Origin: Megalobrama amblycephala
Taxonomy: Eukaryota; Chordata; Actinopteri; Cypriniformes; Xenocyprididae
DNA: 64,000 nucleotides
Assembly: GCF_018812025.1 (NCBI RefSeq)
Contig: NC_063049.1
Location: 20,858,409 to 20,922,408, forward strand
Direction of reading: 5' to 3'
Under the pieces are notes generated by a model. That model was not told the origin of the DNA. It saw nothing but the letters and a program-made list of their open reading frames with translations, and did not search any database. Shown one piece after another: positions 1-9,773 of the stretch. Numbering within the stretch: the stretch's first letter is position 1; each line of letters opens with the position of its first letter. The position numbers and the translations under genes were made by a program.

Positions 1-235
1 GAAATAATTAAAAAATTAAAAATAAAAAATAAAAAATATTTGTTTACCTGCATGTCATGTGACCATTAACCAACATCACAGAACTGTGAACTATAATTTT
101 ATTATAATTTATTATTATTATTATTATTGACAATTTTATTATTAACCTAACTTAATTTAAAATCTCAGGGAGTACTTCAAGTGAATATATTAGGGCAAAG
201 AGGTTCAGCTGACAGAAAAGCTGGGGAATCCCTGC
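1..235 (-). repeat. Partial DNA-transposon copy, inverted relative to 6281-6545
   Basis: The stretch containing CACATGCAGGTAAACAAATA-like sequence, read on the - strand, and the end GGTTCAGCTGACAGAAAAGC/GGGGAATCCCTG matches the reverse complement of 6281-6545 with divergence. It is cut by the window start. Direction follows the copy at 6281, taken as +. Confidence 0.6.
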
Positions 236-1189
236 ATTGCATGTAAATATGAAATGACATAAATTTGTACATTTTAATGTGTTTGAAAGAAAAAAGCCTT
301 CCAACGACAGTAATACATGGTTAAATTACTCAGAGTGTTAATTCAAATAATAATTATTTGTTCATCAGGAGTTGATTAGATATGCAACGTTGAAAAAACA
401 CTTTAAAAGTGAAGTGATTTCTGTAAATCCAGTGATCAACTGCTGTGTGGATCTCAGTTTTCAGTGATCGGCTTCATTATGTCTCTGTGCAATTCCACAA
501 ACCTTGAAGACCTTCTGAACGTATATAAGCAGTAATCTTTTTTTATATATATAAAGAAATGTTTAAAATCTAACAAGTAGAATCAATGAATTATGAATAA
601 TTTATTGCCATTGTGAGAATAATATGTAATCATGTAGTCAATAGAAAAGTAAATGTAGTCTTAATACGTGTATTTTAAAATGTAATATAATCTAATTACG
701 AGTACTTCATTTTTGGAATCTGTTTACGTAATCCAAATTACATGTATGTATGTATGTATATATAATATATATATATTGTTTTTGGTGTTTTAAAGAATAT
801 ACCAAAGACATTTTAAAACTTAGACACACACTATCTTAGAGATATTTATGAATCTGCTCTTCCTGTCATTCATTAAGCATTTCTTATCATATTGTGTCAT
901 ATCATATATAATTATACACATTATGTTGGCATGTCATCCTAGCTGTTTATTTATTGAGAAAATCCCTTTTCAAAATAAATCTGTTTTAAAATTTAACACT
1001 GAGTGTGTGTATTTGTTTCACTAAGTTTGTGTATGTGTGTTATTGTGCAAATTAAAAGCATGCTGGATAAATGTGTATGACGTAACAGCTGTAGTTAATG
1101 GTGTGTAGATAACGGGCTTTGTCACAGTGTGTAGGCTATGTGTGGTTGTCTCACTGTGTCCTCACTCACTCACCGATCTATGCCACACT
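236..1189. other. AT-rich DNA upstream of tmem237, no gene seen
   Basis: I see no gene here. It has a short TGTA/TATA simple repeat near 740-775, a CRE-like TGACGTAA with an adjacent CAGCTG at about 1078-1091, and TG-rich stretches. Some of it may be the tmem237 promoter. Confidence 0.4.
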
Positions 1190-1338
1190 AATTCCCTTCT
1201 TGGCCGATGCGCGTCTGTGAGTGAGGCTTAAGCCCAGGATTAGACCGCCTGACGGCACAGCCAAGACTCTCCTCCTCTCACAGCAACAGCTCCAGCACCA
1301 CGACTCCAGCCAGAGAAGAATGGGAAGAAAACAAACTG
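1190..1338 (+). other. tmem237: Probable tmem237 5' exon (UTR, start side unknown)
   Basis: A GC-richer stretch ends in the good donor ACT|gtaagt at 1338/1339. It contains an ATG at 1207 that stops after five codons, and an ATG at 1320 in a strong context (A at -3, G at +4). Joined to the acceptor at 2480, the 1320 frame is out of frame with tmem237. The exon is therefore probably non-coding for the main protein. The transcription start is not visible. Confidence 0.5.
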
Positions 1339-2480
1339 TAAGTTATGCCACCGAGGATTATAGCAGATCCGACCATCACTCATTAAAGATAGGCATCGTG
1401 AGATTTGACTGATAAAGACAAAGAGTAGACTACTGGATAAAGTGTGTCATCCGTACTGAGCCTTACATTAAACCTATTGTGTAAAATTCGTGTCTATTTA
1501 TTTTGATTATTACAGTAGCTGTGTAGGATTCATTTGGAAATTTATATTCATATAAGGTTTTAATAGTAGCCTAAATATAAACCTGTCAGAATTAGTTGAC
1601 TGGTCTGTTTACTTTTACACATGTAGCCTAATGGTCTTCAACTACAGTCCCATTCACAGTCCTATTCATCTTTAACAAATCTTGGTTATTTGTTATCTGG
1701 ACTCTGTGTACTTAATATGTGGTTGTTGTGTTGACATAGTTATTGTGTGACCATGTGACCTGCTTATAATGTGGTGTAATCCGACATTGCAATGATTTGT
1801 GATCACGAATCACCTGTTGAACATTGTCTGGATGTTGTACTTCAACGTGTTGTTGACTGACTGTAACACATAGTGTGTAGTGTAGATTTTTTCCTATAAT
1901 TTTATGTATTATTCAATTTAATATTGAGAGAGACATATCTATGTATTTTATTTTTGTTAATTTTAATATTTATTATTTATAATATTATTTGGAAATAGAT
2001 TATTTTTATGATTTTTATTGTGATTTAGCTTTAGTGTCATTGACTTGATAACTGCTTAAAAGTAAGAGCTTAAATAAATCAGGCAGAAAGAAGCAGTTCA
2101 GTGTTGTTTACCTAACTGGCCTCATAATCTTCTCTCGGTAAAGAGCTATATCCAGCAGGAGGCTAATTTAAAGCAACATGCTCACTGTGCTCACACAGCA
2201 CTACATATTGACTTAAGTTGGAAGTGAAATGAGTCTCATATTTTGTGTTTTATTTCCATTCAGTCCTGATTTTTGGGTCTGTCACGTCAAGACACCAGAG
2301 GTCAGTTACTTTTTCAACATGTGAACAGGAAGTTTTAATGAAATCAATTCATATTTGGCTCAGCCTGTACTTCAACAGTTTCTATTGTACTTGAGTCCTG
2401 TAGATTTCTAATCTAATTATTATATAGGACTAGTGTAAATGTAGACTAAGTAGACTGTCATATTTCTGCCCTTTATATAG
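1339..2480 (+). other. tmem237 first intron, no repeat recognised
   Basis: AT-rich intron. A cryptic or alternative 37-nt exon is possible at 2264-2300 (acceptor ttccattcag, donor CAGAG|gtcagt). It would restore frame to the 1320 ATG but introduces an immediate TGA in that frame. Confidence 0.35.
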
Positions 2481-2552
2481 ACAAAATGCCAAGTGTCAAA
2501 CACAAGAAAAAGAAAATCAAGAAGGAGATCAATGAAGTTGAGGAACCAGAAG
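2481..2552 (+). CDS. tmem237: tmem237 exon 2 with presumed start codon at 2486
   Basis: The acceptor ctttatatag ends at 2480 and the donor GAAG|gtaatt is at 2552. The first ATG (2486) opens a 22-codon Lys-rich segment, [20 protein letters not shown]. One base is carried over to the next exon. The ATG context is moderate (A at -3, C at +4). Confidence 0.75.
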
Positions 2553-5500
2553 GTAATTATAAAGTCCTTATTCGACCTTGGCATTTCTTATCATGTGTGA
2601 TATCGTATCATATACTGTACATTTTTATGTACTTCCTGCTGGACAAATACATTTTTATGAAAGCAATTTAAGTGTAGTCCATAGGTGTAACAGCGACCTC
2701 TTCAGGTATGCAGTGGAACAGTTCAAATACCCCCGCAAAACATCAAGGCTTTTAGTGTTGTTAGTACTAAAACTTTTACCCCTGTTTTCACAGACAAGGC
2801 TTAGTTCACCCAAAAATGAAAATTCTGTATTACTCACCCTCATGCCGTTCTACACCCGTAAGACCTTCGTTGATCTTTGGAACACAAATTAAGATATTTT
2901 AGTTGAAATCCGATAGCTCCGTGAGACCTTCATAGGGAGCAATGACATTTCCTCTCTCAAGATCCATCAATGCACTAAAAACATATTTAAATCAGTTCAT
3001 GTGAGTACAGTGGTTCAATATTAATATTATAAAGCGACGAGAATATTTTTGGTGCGCCAAAAAACAAAATAACGACTTATATAGTGCTGGCCGATTTCAA
3101 AACACAGCTTCAGGAAGCATCGGAGCACAGATGAATCATGTGTCGAATCAGCTGTTCGGAGCGCCAAAGTCACGTGATTTCAGCCGTTTGGCAGTTTGAC
3201 GGACGATCCGAATCATGATTCGACACACTGATTCAATTATGATCCGATGCTTCATGAAGCAGTGTTTTGAAATCGGCCATCACTAAATAAGTCTTTATTT
3301 TGTTTTTTTGGCGCACCAAAAATATTCTCGTCACTTTATAATATTAATATTGAACCACTGTACTCACATGAACCCATTTAAATATGTTTTTAGTACCTTT
3401 ATGGATCTTGAGTGAGGAAATGTCATTGCTCCCTATGGAGGCCTCACGGAGCCATCGAATTTCAACTAAAATATCTTAATTTGTGTTCCAAAGATCAACG
3501 AAGGTCTTACAGGTGAGGAACGGCATGAGGGTAAGTAATAAATGACAGAATTTTCGGGTGAACTAACCCTTTAAGCTAGTCTCAGACTAAAATGCATGAT
3601 TGAGCTGTTTTAACTGAAAGCAACTTTTACTGACTTATCTTAAAATATGTCTCTGCCATTGTTTTGTCTCAAGATGCACACCAGTAATGATATTTTTTAG
3701 TGTACATTTGAAGACTTCAGATGCAAAAACCTCTAATTGCCATCTGAAAACTGAGCATTTTTATCAAGCTTGTATGGTCAGTAATTTCACTCTAATGGCA
3801 ATGAAAAGGAATTGCCATCAGAATGAAATTACTGACCCTAAACATACAAGCTTGATAAAAATGCTCATTTTAGAAGAAAATTTCAAATGGCACTTAGAGG
3901 CTTTTGCATCTGAAGTCTTCATTTATATAAGAAACTTAAATATCTTAATTGAACTAAGGTCTAATCCTGGCTTAGGCTAAGCCATGTGTGTTAAACTGGG
4001 CCTTTCTGATCCCACTTTATATTAAATGTTTTTAACTACTGTGTACTAATATTTAAATTAATAATTTGATATAACACAGCTATTGACCAATCAGAATCAA
4101 GGACAGGAACTAACCGTTTTATAAATTCAATTACAGTACATCGTACACCCTTCCCTTACACCTTAACCCACTCTTAAACCTACCCATACCATCAAACCTG
4201 TCCCTAACCTTACCAGTATCCCACCTCAATAGCAGCACAAGTGTTTTGCAATACAGCATGAACTCAGTATGTTGTACCTAACATTTATTCTTTTATTTTT
4301 ATCTAAGTAAATAGTAGTTAAAGACACATAATATAAACTGAGACCAGTTTTGTAATTAGTCCTTTTCTTTTTAGTATAAAATGCAAATGCAGCATTTGTC
4401 TCCTTTATATTTGTATAATGCCCAATAAACACCAGCAGGGCCTGAGGCAGCTATAGAAATGGAGGGTCTGGAGAGCCACAGACAGTCTGAAAGCAGAGAG
4501 CTGACCCCTGAGCCTCAGGACAATCCACCACAGAAGAAGAAGAAGAAAAAGAAGCCACATGCTTTGGGTAATTAATTCACGTTAATGATATTCACATTTC
4601 ATTTAAGGGATGGATGTTATTTTCTTTTTTAGATGGATTGTTCTTGATTTCATTGTTTTAAAAGATCACGAGGGTGAACAGCAAGACCATCCAAATGGAG
4701 ATGTTCAAGAGCCCCATACAGATGCTGAGGAAGTCACCAAAAAAAGCAAAAGAAAAAGGTGAGAGGCTAAAACTTGAAAGTGAATAGAACTAAAAGTGGT
4801 AGCAATTGTGATTGTATTACGTTTTCTACTTCTTTTTGAAGGAAGCCTAAGTTGATGGAAAACCAGACTCATAACGAGCTAGGTGTGGAGGAAGATGACA
4901 TCATCACTGATGTGCACGCACCGATATCTCAGCGCTCTCTATTCTCCGCCCCTCTGGGTCACAGTCATCCTATCGGAAAGGTGTTTGTGGAAAAGAACCG
5001 TGAGTTTCATTTTGAGATGGGGGAAATATCTGAAATATATACAATCATTAAACATTTATAAATAAATTATGACATCCAACCTAGGCCGCTTCCAGGCGAC
5101 TGATCGTTTGGACCATCTGGAGGAGTACATGGAGGTCAGACCCATATGGAATACACGAGATGTCGCCATGAGGGTCCACAGCGGCTTCAGGTGAGTTTGG
5201 TTGGTGATGTCTCAAAGGGTCTAATACTTTTGTCAATGCCATTTCAACCAAACAGCCTTTTATTTAATCATTTATCATTTAGTTACAGTTTGAGTTTGGT
5301 AGCTTGTCCAGTACTCATCATGACCCTGTCTCTTCATGTTGTGGAGCTTAATGCTTCAGCTTCAGGTGCTTTTTTACATTTTCAACTTTCTTTAATGTGT
5401 AATGTTGCTGTTTGAGCATGAAACAAAGTCCACTCCAAAGGGAGTTATTCTCTATATCACTATGCACTGTTTCTAAACTCCCTGAAATATGTCACAATAT

Positions 5501-8500
5501 CTCTCATTTAAAAAGTTCCTGCACAAGGTATGCGCAAAAAAAGGGGCGAGGACTGGTTGAGTTGCATTAGTAGTGTGTTGAAACTCACGGTTATAGTAAG
5601 GGCTGTGACATTTCTGAAAGAGGTTGTTCAAAGTGGTTGACAATCACAACACAATGGTCCATCCAACCAATCAGAGCTCACTGTGCTTTTCATAAGGCGG
5701 GGCTTCGTAGAGACAGGTTATTACAGTTATTGACATACTGGGAAAAGAGGTGCTGCAACAATGTAAAATATGTGAAAAATAATGTGTTTTTGAACATTAA
5801 AACCTATTCCAGTAGACCCCAAAAACAAACTCAAGACTTTGTAATACAGCATAATATGGCCTATTTAATGAAATGTAATGTTGTGCAAACCCCATTCCAA
5901 ATTGGAGCTCAACTACTACAATTGCTGTTTTTTTTTCTGTGGTACCTGTAGGATCATTGGACTCTTTTCTCATGGATTTCTGGCTGGATATGCAGTGTGG
6001 AATATCATTGTTGTATATGTGTTAGCTGGAGAGCAGATGACCACACTACCCAACCTTCTCCAGCAGTATCACAGTCTGGCTTACCCAGCACAGTCTCTGC
6101 TCTACCTCCTGCTGGCCATCAGCACCGTGTCTGCCTTCGACAGGTGCGTGGACGTGTAGTAAGAGAAGTGTGAATATAACTGACAACAGTACGTGCAATA
6201 CATAATCAAACTCCAAGCAATTAAAAAAAAAAAAAATCATTGAGCAAATGTATTCCAATCTACTAAATTTGTCCTTCTACCAGCGATTCCCTAACATTTT
6301 TTGTCAGCTGAGCCCCTTTGATCTAAAATATTTATTTGAAATACACCCTGAGTAATATTACTTAATAATACTTTAACAACACTTTAGCATGTTCATGGTT
6401 CTCTGATGTCGGTTAATGGTCACATGATGTGCAGGTAAACAAATAAAATATTTTGTTTTTCTTTCTTTTTTGTAAATGTTTTATTTTGATTATTTTATTT
6501 TAAAATTATTTGTTTTAATTTTACATTTTCATTATTTAATGATTTATTAGCCTTTTATCAACTCACATTCTTGTTTGGGAAAACCTGCAGATCGAATCTT
6601 AGACATATGAGACAGCTCATAAGAGCATATTTCATCTGTTGTATAGATTTTTATTTTTATTTTTGAGTGTTTTTCAAATGTAGTTCATTGAATTTAAGTT
6701 GTGAATGTAACTTGTCTGTACCATCTTCACATCAGGGTGAATCTGGCCAAAGCCTCTATGGCTCTACGAGGATTTCTTACTCTTGATCCAGCGGCTCTTG
6801 CTTCCTTCTGTGAGTGAAAATCAATAAAATTTGCTCGTTCATGTTAGTTAATGAATTAGTTAATGCTGACAAATGAGACCTAATTATAAAATGTTACCAT
6901 ACACTAGCTGTGTTTAAATAATTTTAATGCACAACATGGAGGCAAAGAACCACCCGAAAAGTAAAAATGATGGTTATATTTGTCATTTACAGCTCGGTAG
7001 ATGTAGCATTCTGCCCACTTTAAATCAGACAGAGATAAAGTAGTGCGTAAGATTACATTTATGAGAATGAATGAATTATAGCATTTAAAGGGATAGTTCC
7101 CCCCAAAATGAATAGGGGTGGGCGAGATATGTTTAGTTACAAACATTCTTCCAAATATCTTTCTTTGTGTACAGCAGAACAAAGAAATGTATACAGGTTT
7201 GGAACAAATTGAGGGGAAGTAAATGATAGCAGAATTTTCATTTTTGGGTGAACTATCCCTTTAAAGGTGCTAAAGAGGATGTTTTGTTTTATACATTTTT
7301 GCAATATTAATTGAAACTGTCTTTACTAACTGATAAAAGACTATTTATTAGGTGCACTGAAAGGAATAATATTAATATACATCATCTATGCACGAGGTAG
7401 GGCCTTAAAAACATCAGCCAATCGTTTACGCGATCATCACGTAAACGATTGGCCCTCTGACTTGTCAATCACTGCCATGACGTTCCTTGTGAGAGACGAG
7501 CGCGGCTGCGCGCTCCAGTAACTTTCCACACTCCATAGGCGCCACATGCAATGTTTTTGTCAGGAGACAGGAGTAACAACTGCAGATTATGAGTTACCTG
7601 CGGTGAGTCCGACATAATGAATCCACTAACACGACACAGCGAATGCCGGTGGTAAACACTCGTGTTCCAATACTCGTGCACGAGTTTTGGGAGGCGTTCC
7701 CTCGAAATTCTTGCGCATGTGCTCATTTCAAAAACTCAGTAACAGTCTTTGGTTTCTCAGTCGATGGAAAAGATCCTCTTTAGCACCTTTAAGAGATGAG
7801 AGATGAGTGTGAATTACCTGCATCTGTGCAGCGTCTCTCTCTATTTACAACGAAGCTGCGAGTTTATTTACTTCAAAACCAGCAATGTTGTTCCCCGTTG
7901 CTGAGATGTAGTGATTTTATTAATAGTTATTTTATTATTAAAAATATTTTAGCACAGCGCAGTCTCCATTCTCTGTGTGAGTGAAGTATGTGTGCACTTC
8001 AGCTTCAATGAAAACAGTGTATTAATATAGAACGCTGATTAAACTGACTTGAAGCTACTTGTGCATTAAATGGTTTTATTGCACACCTTCCAGCCAGTCA
8101 GAATCGAGTATTCAGACAGACCATAAAATATATTTAATCTGGTTGCCAAGGCAACATTTCTCATTTTAGTTTAAATTGAATTTAAACGAAATTTTTTAAA
8201 TTAGTAAATCTCTCTCTCTCTTTTTTTTTTTTTTTGTCCCAGTATACTTTGCTGCTCTCATTTTGTCTCTGAGCCAGCAGATGACCAGTGATCGTATACA
8301 TCTCTACCCCACAGCCAATGAAACACTTTGGTGAGTCTGTCAATCTTAACATGACATAATCCATCATAATGTCCTTAAAAATGATTAAAACAATCACCAT
8401 ATCATTCTTTAAGTGGAATTGATTTGTAGCGTAAGGTTGCGTACTTCACTAAATCACATGCAGTGATTGTTGTTTAGGCCCCCAGGTTCAGAGCATCAGA

Positions 8501-8784
8501 TTCTACAGCCCTGGATCGTGGTAAACCTGGTCGTAGCTCTTCTGGTTGGACTGGCCTGGGTGTTTGTTGCTACACGACCAGACATGGACTACACTGAAGG
8601 TAGTAGACCTATATGAGTGTGTGTGTATTATCCTCTTCATGTGTTTTTTGTCATTTACCTTATTCCCCTATAGTCCACATCCTAACACATGTACTAATAT
8701 CTGTCTTTACTGTCAGAGTTTTTAATGGCAATGGAGGTGGAGGAGTATCCACGTCATGATGACAAAACTGAGCTGTCAGCCTGA
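2486..8784 (+). CDS. tmem237: Transmembrane protein 237 (spliced gene, 10 coding exons)
   Basis: Ten GT-AG exons (2486-2552, 4439-4567, 4665-4758, 4842-4999, 5085-5190, 5952-6143, 6736-6809, 8243-8330, 8478-8599, 8717-8784) total 1098 nt, which is 365 residues plus TGA, with no frame break. The N-terminal ~150 residues are Lys-rich and low complexity ([16 protein letters not shown]). Next comes the family-typical [13 protein letters not shown] and GKVFVEK region. Four hydrophobic segments follow, at about residues 188-210, 227-247, 268-284 and 311-334, matching the known tetraspan layout with both termini cytosolic. Motifs such as [26 protein letters not shown] and [16 protein letters not shown] are close to human TMEM237 as I remember it. 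The family sits at the ciliary transition zone with other MKS/JBTS proteins. The protein is about 40 residues shorter than human (408), all at the N-terminus. Identity is secure. The exact start is less so, because no better in-frame upstream start was found. Whether this is the a or b paralogue cannot be told. Confidence 0.93.
2797..3575. mobile_element. Foldback DNA transposon in tmem237 intron 2
   Basis: Two arms of about 350 bp pair almost throughout. The left end is TTAGTTCACCCAAAAATGAA and the right end reads GGGTGAACTAACCCTTTAA. Both arms share the AATATTAATATT/GGTGCGCC and GATTCG(A)CACA blocks. No coding capacity, so it is a non-autonomous element. Confidence 0.85.
3576..4000 (+). mobile_element. 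Repeat (TAGTCTCAGACTAAAATGCA family) split by a foldback insert
   Basis: The ends at 3577-3700 and 3935-4000 resemble in inverse orientation the copy at 59505-59665 (shared GGCTTAG, GACTAAAATGCATG/CATGCATTTAAGTCT, GTGCCATTGTTTTGTC). Between them lies a near-perfect inverted repeat, 3707-3923 (arms TGAAGACTTCAGATGCAAAA and its complement), that is absent from the other copy. Confidence 0.75.
4130..4215. repeat. CCTAACCCTACC-type degenerate fish repeat
   Basis: A run of variants of ACCTACCC/CCCTAACC. Related sequence recurs near 58035-58095 and 58235-58270. Confidence 0.45.
4439..4567 (+). CDS. tmem237: tmem237 exon 3
   Basis: Acceptor accagcag at 4438, donor TTGG|gtaatt. It encodes an acidic stretch followed by a run of lysines ([15 protein letters not shown]), typical of the disordered N-terminal tail. 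The reading phase joins exon 2 and exon 4 exactly. Confidence 0.88.
4665..4758 (+). CDS. tmem237: tmem237 exon 4
   Basis: Acceptor gttttaaaag, donor AAAAAG|gtgaga. It encodes [18 protein letters not shown] and ends in a basic KKSKRKR patch. The phases fit both neighbours. Confidence 0.87.
4842..4999 (+). CDS. tmem237: tmem237 exon 5
   Basis: Acceptor tctttttgaag, donor AACC|gtgagt. It encodes the conserved [13 protein letters not shown] block and GKVFVEKN, both strongly reminiscent of human TMEM237. Confidence 0.92.
5085..5190 (+). CDS. tmem237: tmem237 exon 6
   Basis: Acceptor atccaacctag, donor TTCAG|gtgagt. It encodes [17 protein letters not shown] and the conserved [15 protein letters not shown] immediately before the first membrane segment. 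Confidence 0.92.
5952..6143 (+). CDS. tmem237: tmem237 exon 7 (membrane segments 1 and 2)
   Basis: Acceptor gtacctgtag, donor GACAG|gtgcgt. It encodes residues 185-249 with two hydrophobic helices separated by a short polar loop ([14 protein letters not shown]). It ends in the conserved STVSAFDR. Confidence 0.95.
6281..6545 (+). repeat. DNA-transposon fragment, inverted partner of 1-235
   Basis: It starts CAGCGATTCCCTAAC, continues TTTGTCAGCTGAGCCCCTTT, and later ATGTGCAGGTAAACAAATAA. The reverse complement is found at the window start. It lies in the intron after tmem237 exon 7. Confidence 0.6.
6736..6809 (+). CDS. tmem237: tmem237 exon 8
   Basis: Acceptor cttcacatcag, donor TTCT|gtgagt. 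It encodes [20 protein letters not shown], the cytosolic loop and start of membrane segment 3. Phases are correct. Confidence 0.92.
7084..7266. mobile_element. MITE with AAAGGGATAGTTC termini
   Basis: A short element with TTTAAAGGGATAGTTC at the left and GGGTGAACTATCCCTTTAAA at the right. It shares its right TTAAAG with the next element, so the two abut. Confidence 0.8.
7261..7792. mobile_element. Non-autonomous DNA transposon, AAAGGTGCTAAAGAGGAT termini
   Basis: Terminal inverted repeats are TTAAAGGTGCTAAAGAGGAT and its complement at 7773-7792. An internal 14-bp inverted pair (CCAATCGTTTACG / CGTAAACGATTGG) sits near 7418-7453. An open frame across it is repeat-derived, not a gene. Confidence 0.8.
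8142..8155. promoter_or_regulatory. Perfect X-box-like palindrome (RFX-type) in tmem237 intron
   Basis: GTTGCCAAGGCAAC is two perfect 6-bp inverted arms with a 2-bp spacer, the form of an RFX-family X-box. RFX factors drive ciliary genes. However, it is intronic, and its surroundings look repeat-like, so function is uncertain. Confidence 0.35.
8243..8330 (+). CDS. tmem237: tmem237 exon 9 (membrane segment 3)
   Basis: A long pyrimidine tract precedes the acceptor gtcccag at 8242. The donor is TTTG|gtgagt. It encodes [20 protein letters not shown], a hallmark stretch of the family. Confidence 0.95.
8478..8599 (+). CDS. tmem237: tmem237 exon 10 (membrane segment 4)
   Basis: Acceptor ttgtttag, donor GAAG|gtagta. 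It encodes [20 protein letters not shown] and the cytosolic RPDMDYTE. Confidence 0.95.
8717..8784 (+). CDS. tmem237: tmem237 last coding exon
   Basis: Acceptor ctttactgtcag. It encodes the acidic C-terminus [17 protein letters not shown] and then TGA at 8782-8784. The VEEYP motif is also near the human C-terminus. Confidence 0.93.
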
Positions 8785-8908
8785 GACACTGATACATGAC
8801 TTTCTTTATCAATGATCAGAAATTAACAATGAACAGTGTTTTGTGTTAACTGCTTTGGCATTAATTTATTGTTGAGTTTGTGATATAGATAATAACTGTG
8901 TAAACATA

Positions 8909-8914
8909 AATAAA
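8909..8914 (+). promoter_or_regulatory. tmem237 polyadenylation signal
   Basis: AATAAA lies 125 nt after the stop codon and is followed by a T-rich and then TGTTTC/TTTGTTTTGG-rich stretch. This is consistent with cleavage near 8930 and a short 3' UTR. Confidence 0.7.
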
Positions 8915-8930
8915 CTTTTTTCTTAAGTTT

Positions 8931-9393
8931 CCTGTTTCACTTTGTTTTGGATCCTATAAGTATATGTTTTAGATCAACTGATCACCATTTTAATTGCCTT
9001 TTTAGCTTCTTTTGCAGTCCACTTAAATAGTTCTACGGTGTGTGTGATTATTACATTTTTACAACACAATGTCTGCAAACAATATGCATAAGAACTGTAT
9101 GTATAATATACTTACACAATAATTAGAACTGGAAGTATTGCACTGCAAACTGCAGGTATATCATACAATTTTTAAGTCGCTGTCACAACTTGACATTTCA
9201 TTTCATTACTAACCACATCACAAAAGAGCATGCATACACAAACACAAGTCACAAACAGCACAAATTTGCCTTTTAATACTGTCATATAACTAGAGATGGA
9301 AGAATTCCAGTGAGCTCTTGATGATAACTGTGGCGTTAAAACAAGACAGGGGGCGCAATTTCCAAAGGAATGTGAGAGAAAAGTGTATCTACC
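8931..9393. other. Intergenic DNA, nothing recognised
   Basis: AT-rich sequence downstream of tmem237. I see no gene, RNA or clear repeat boundary. Confidence 0.4.
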
Positions 9394-9634
9394 CTCTTAA
9401 AAATAAAGGATTCAAGAGACAACTTTCACAGCAATGCCATAGAAGAGCCATTTTGGTCTCCCCGAAGAACCTTTCAGTGAACACTTGTACCATGTGTGAA
9501 GAACAATTTAATAATATAAAGAAACTTTTTTTTCACTATAAAGAACCTTTTGTGCAATGGAAAGTTTCCATGGATGTTATATCTTGTTCATGGGATTATT
9601 GATGCCAATAAAGAGCCTTTATTTTTAAGAATGT
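9394..9634. mobile_element. MITE with CTTAAAAATAAAGG termini
   Basis: The left end CTCTTAAAAATAAAGG pairs with CCTTTATTTTTAAGAATG at the right. Internal AGAACCTTT/AAGAGCC repeats are typical of this small fish element. Confidence 0.75.
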
Positions 9635-9773
9635 AGACACATTTAATTCAGCTAATGCATTCTTACAGGATGTGTGATTAAAAGTCATTTTAAGTAAGAA
9701 ACATACAGTTGGCATTATTTAATAAAAAATAAAAACAGTAAAACAAGAAAAATTAGTGAAAAAACTGCTTAGT

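Noticed and set aside
1221..1412. 63-codon frame around the tmem237 5' exon
   Set aside because: It begins at a GTG, runs through the splice donor and has no similarity to TMEM237.
5146..5415. Extension of tmem237 exon 6 into the intron
   Set aside because: The donor at 5190 gives a perfect phase join to exon 7; the longer frame is in a different register.
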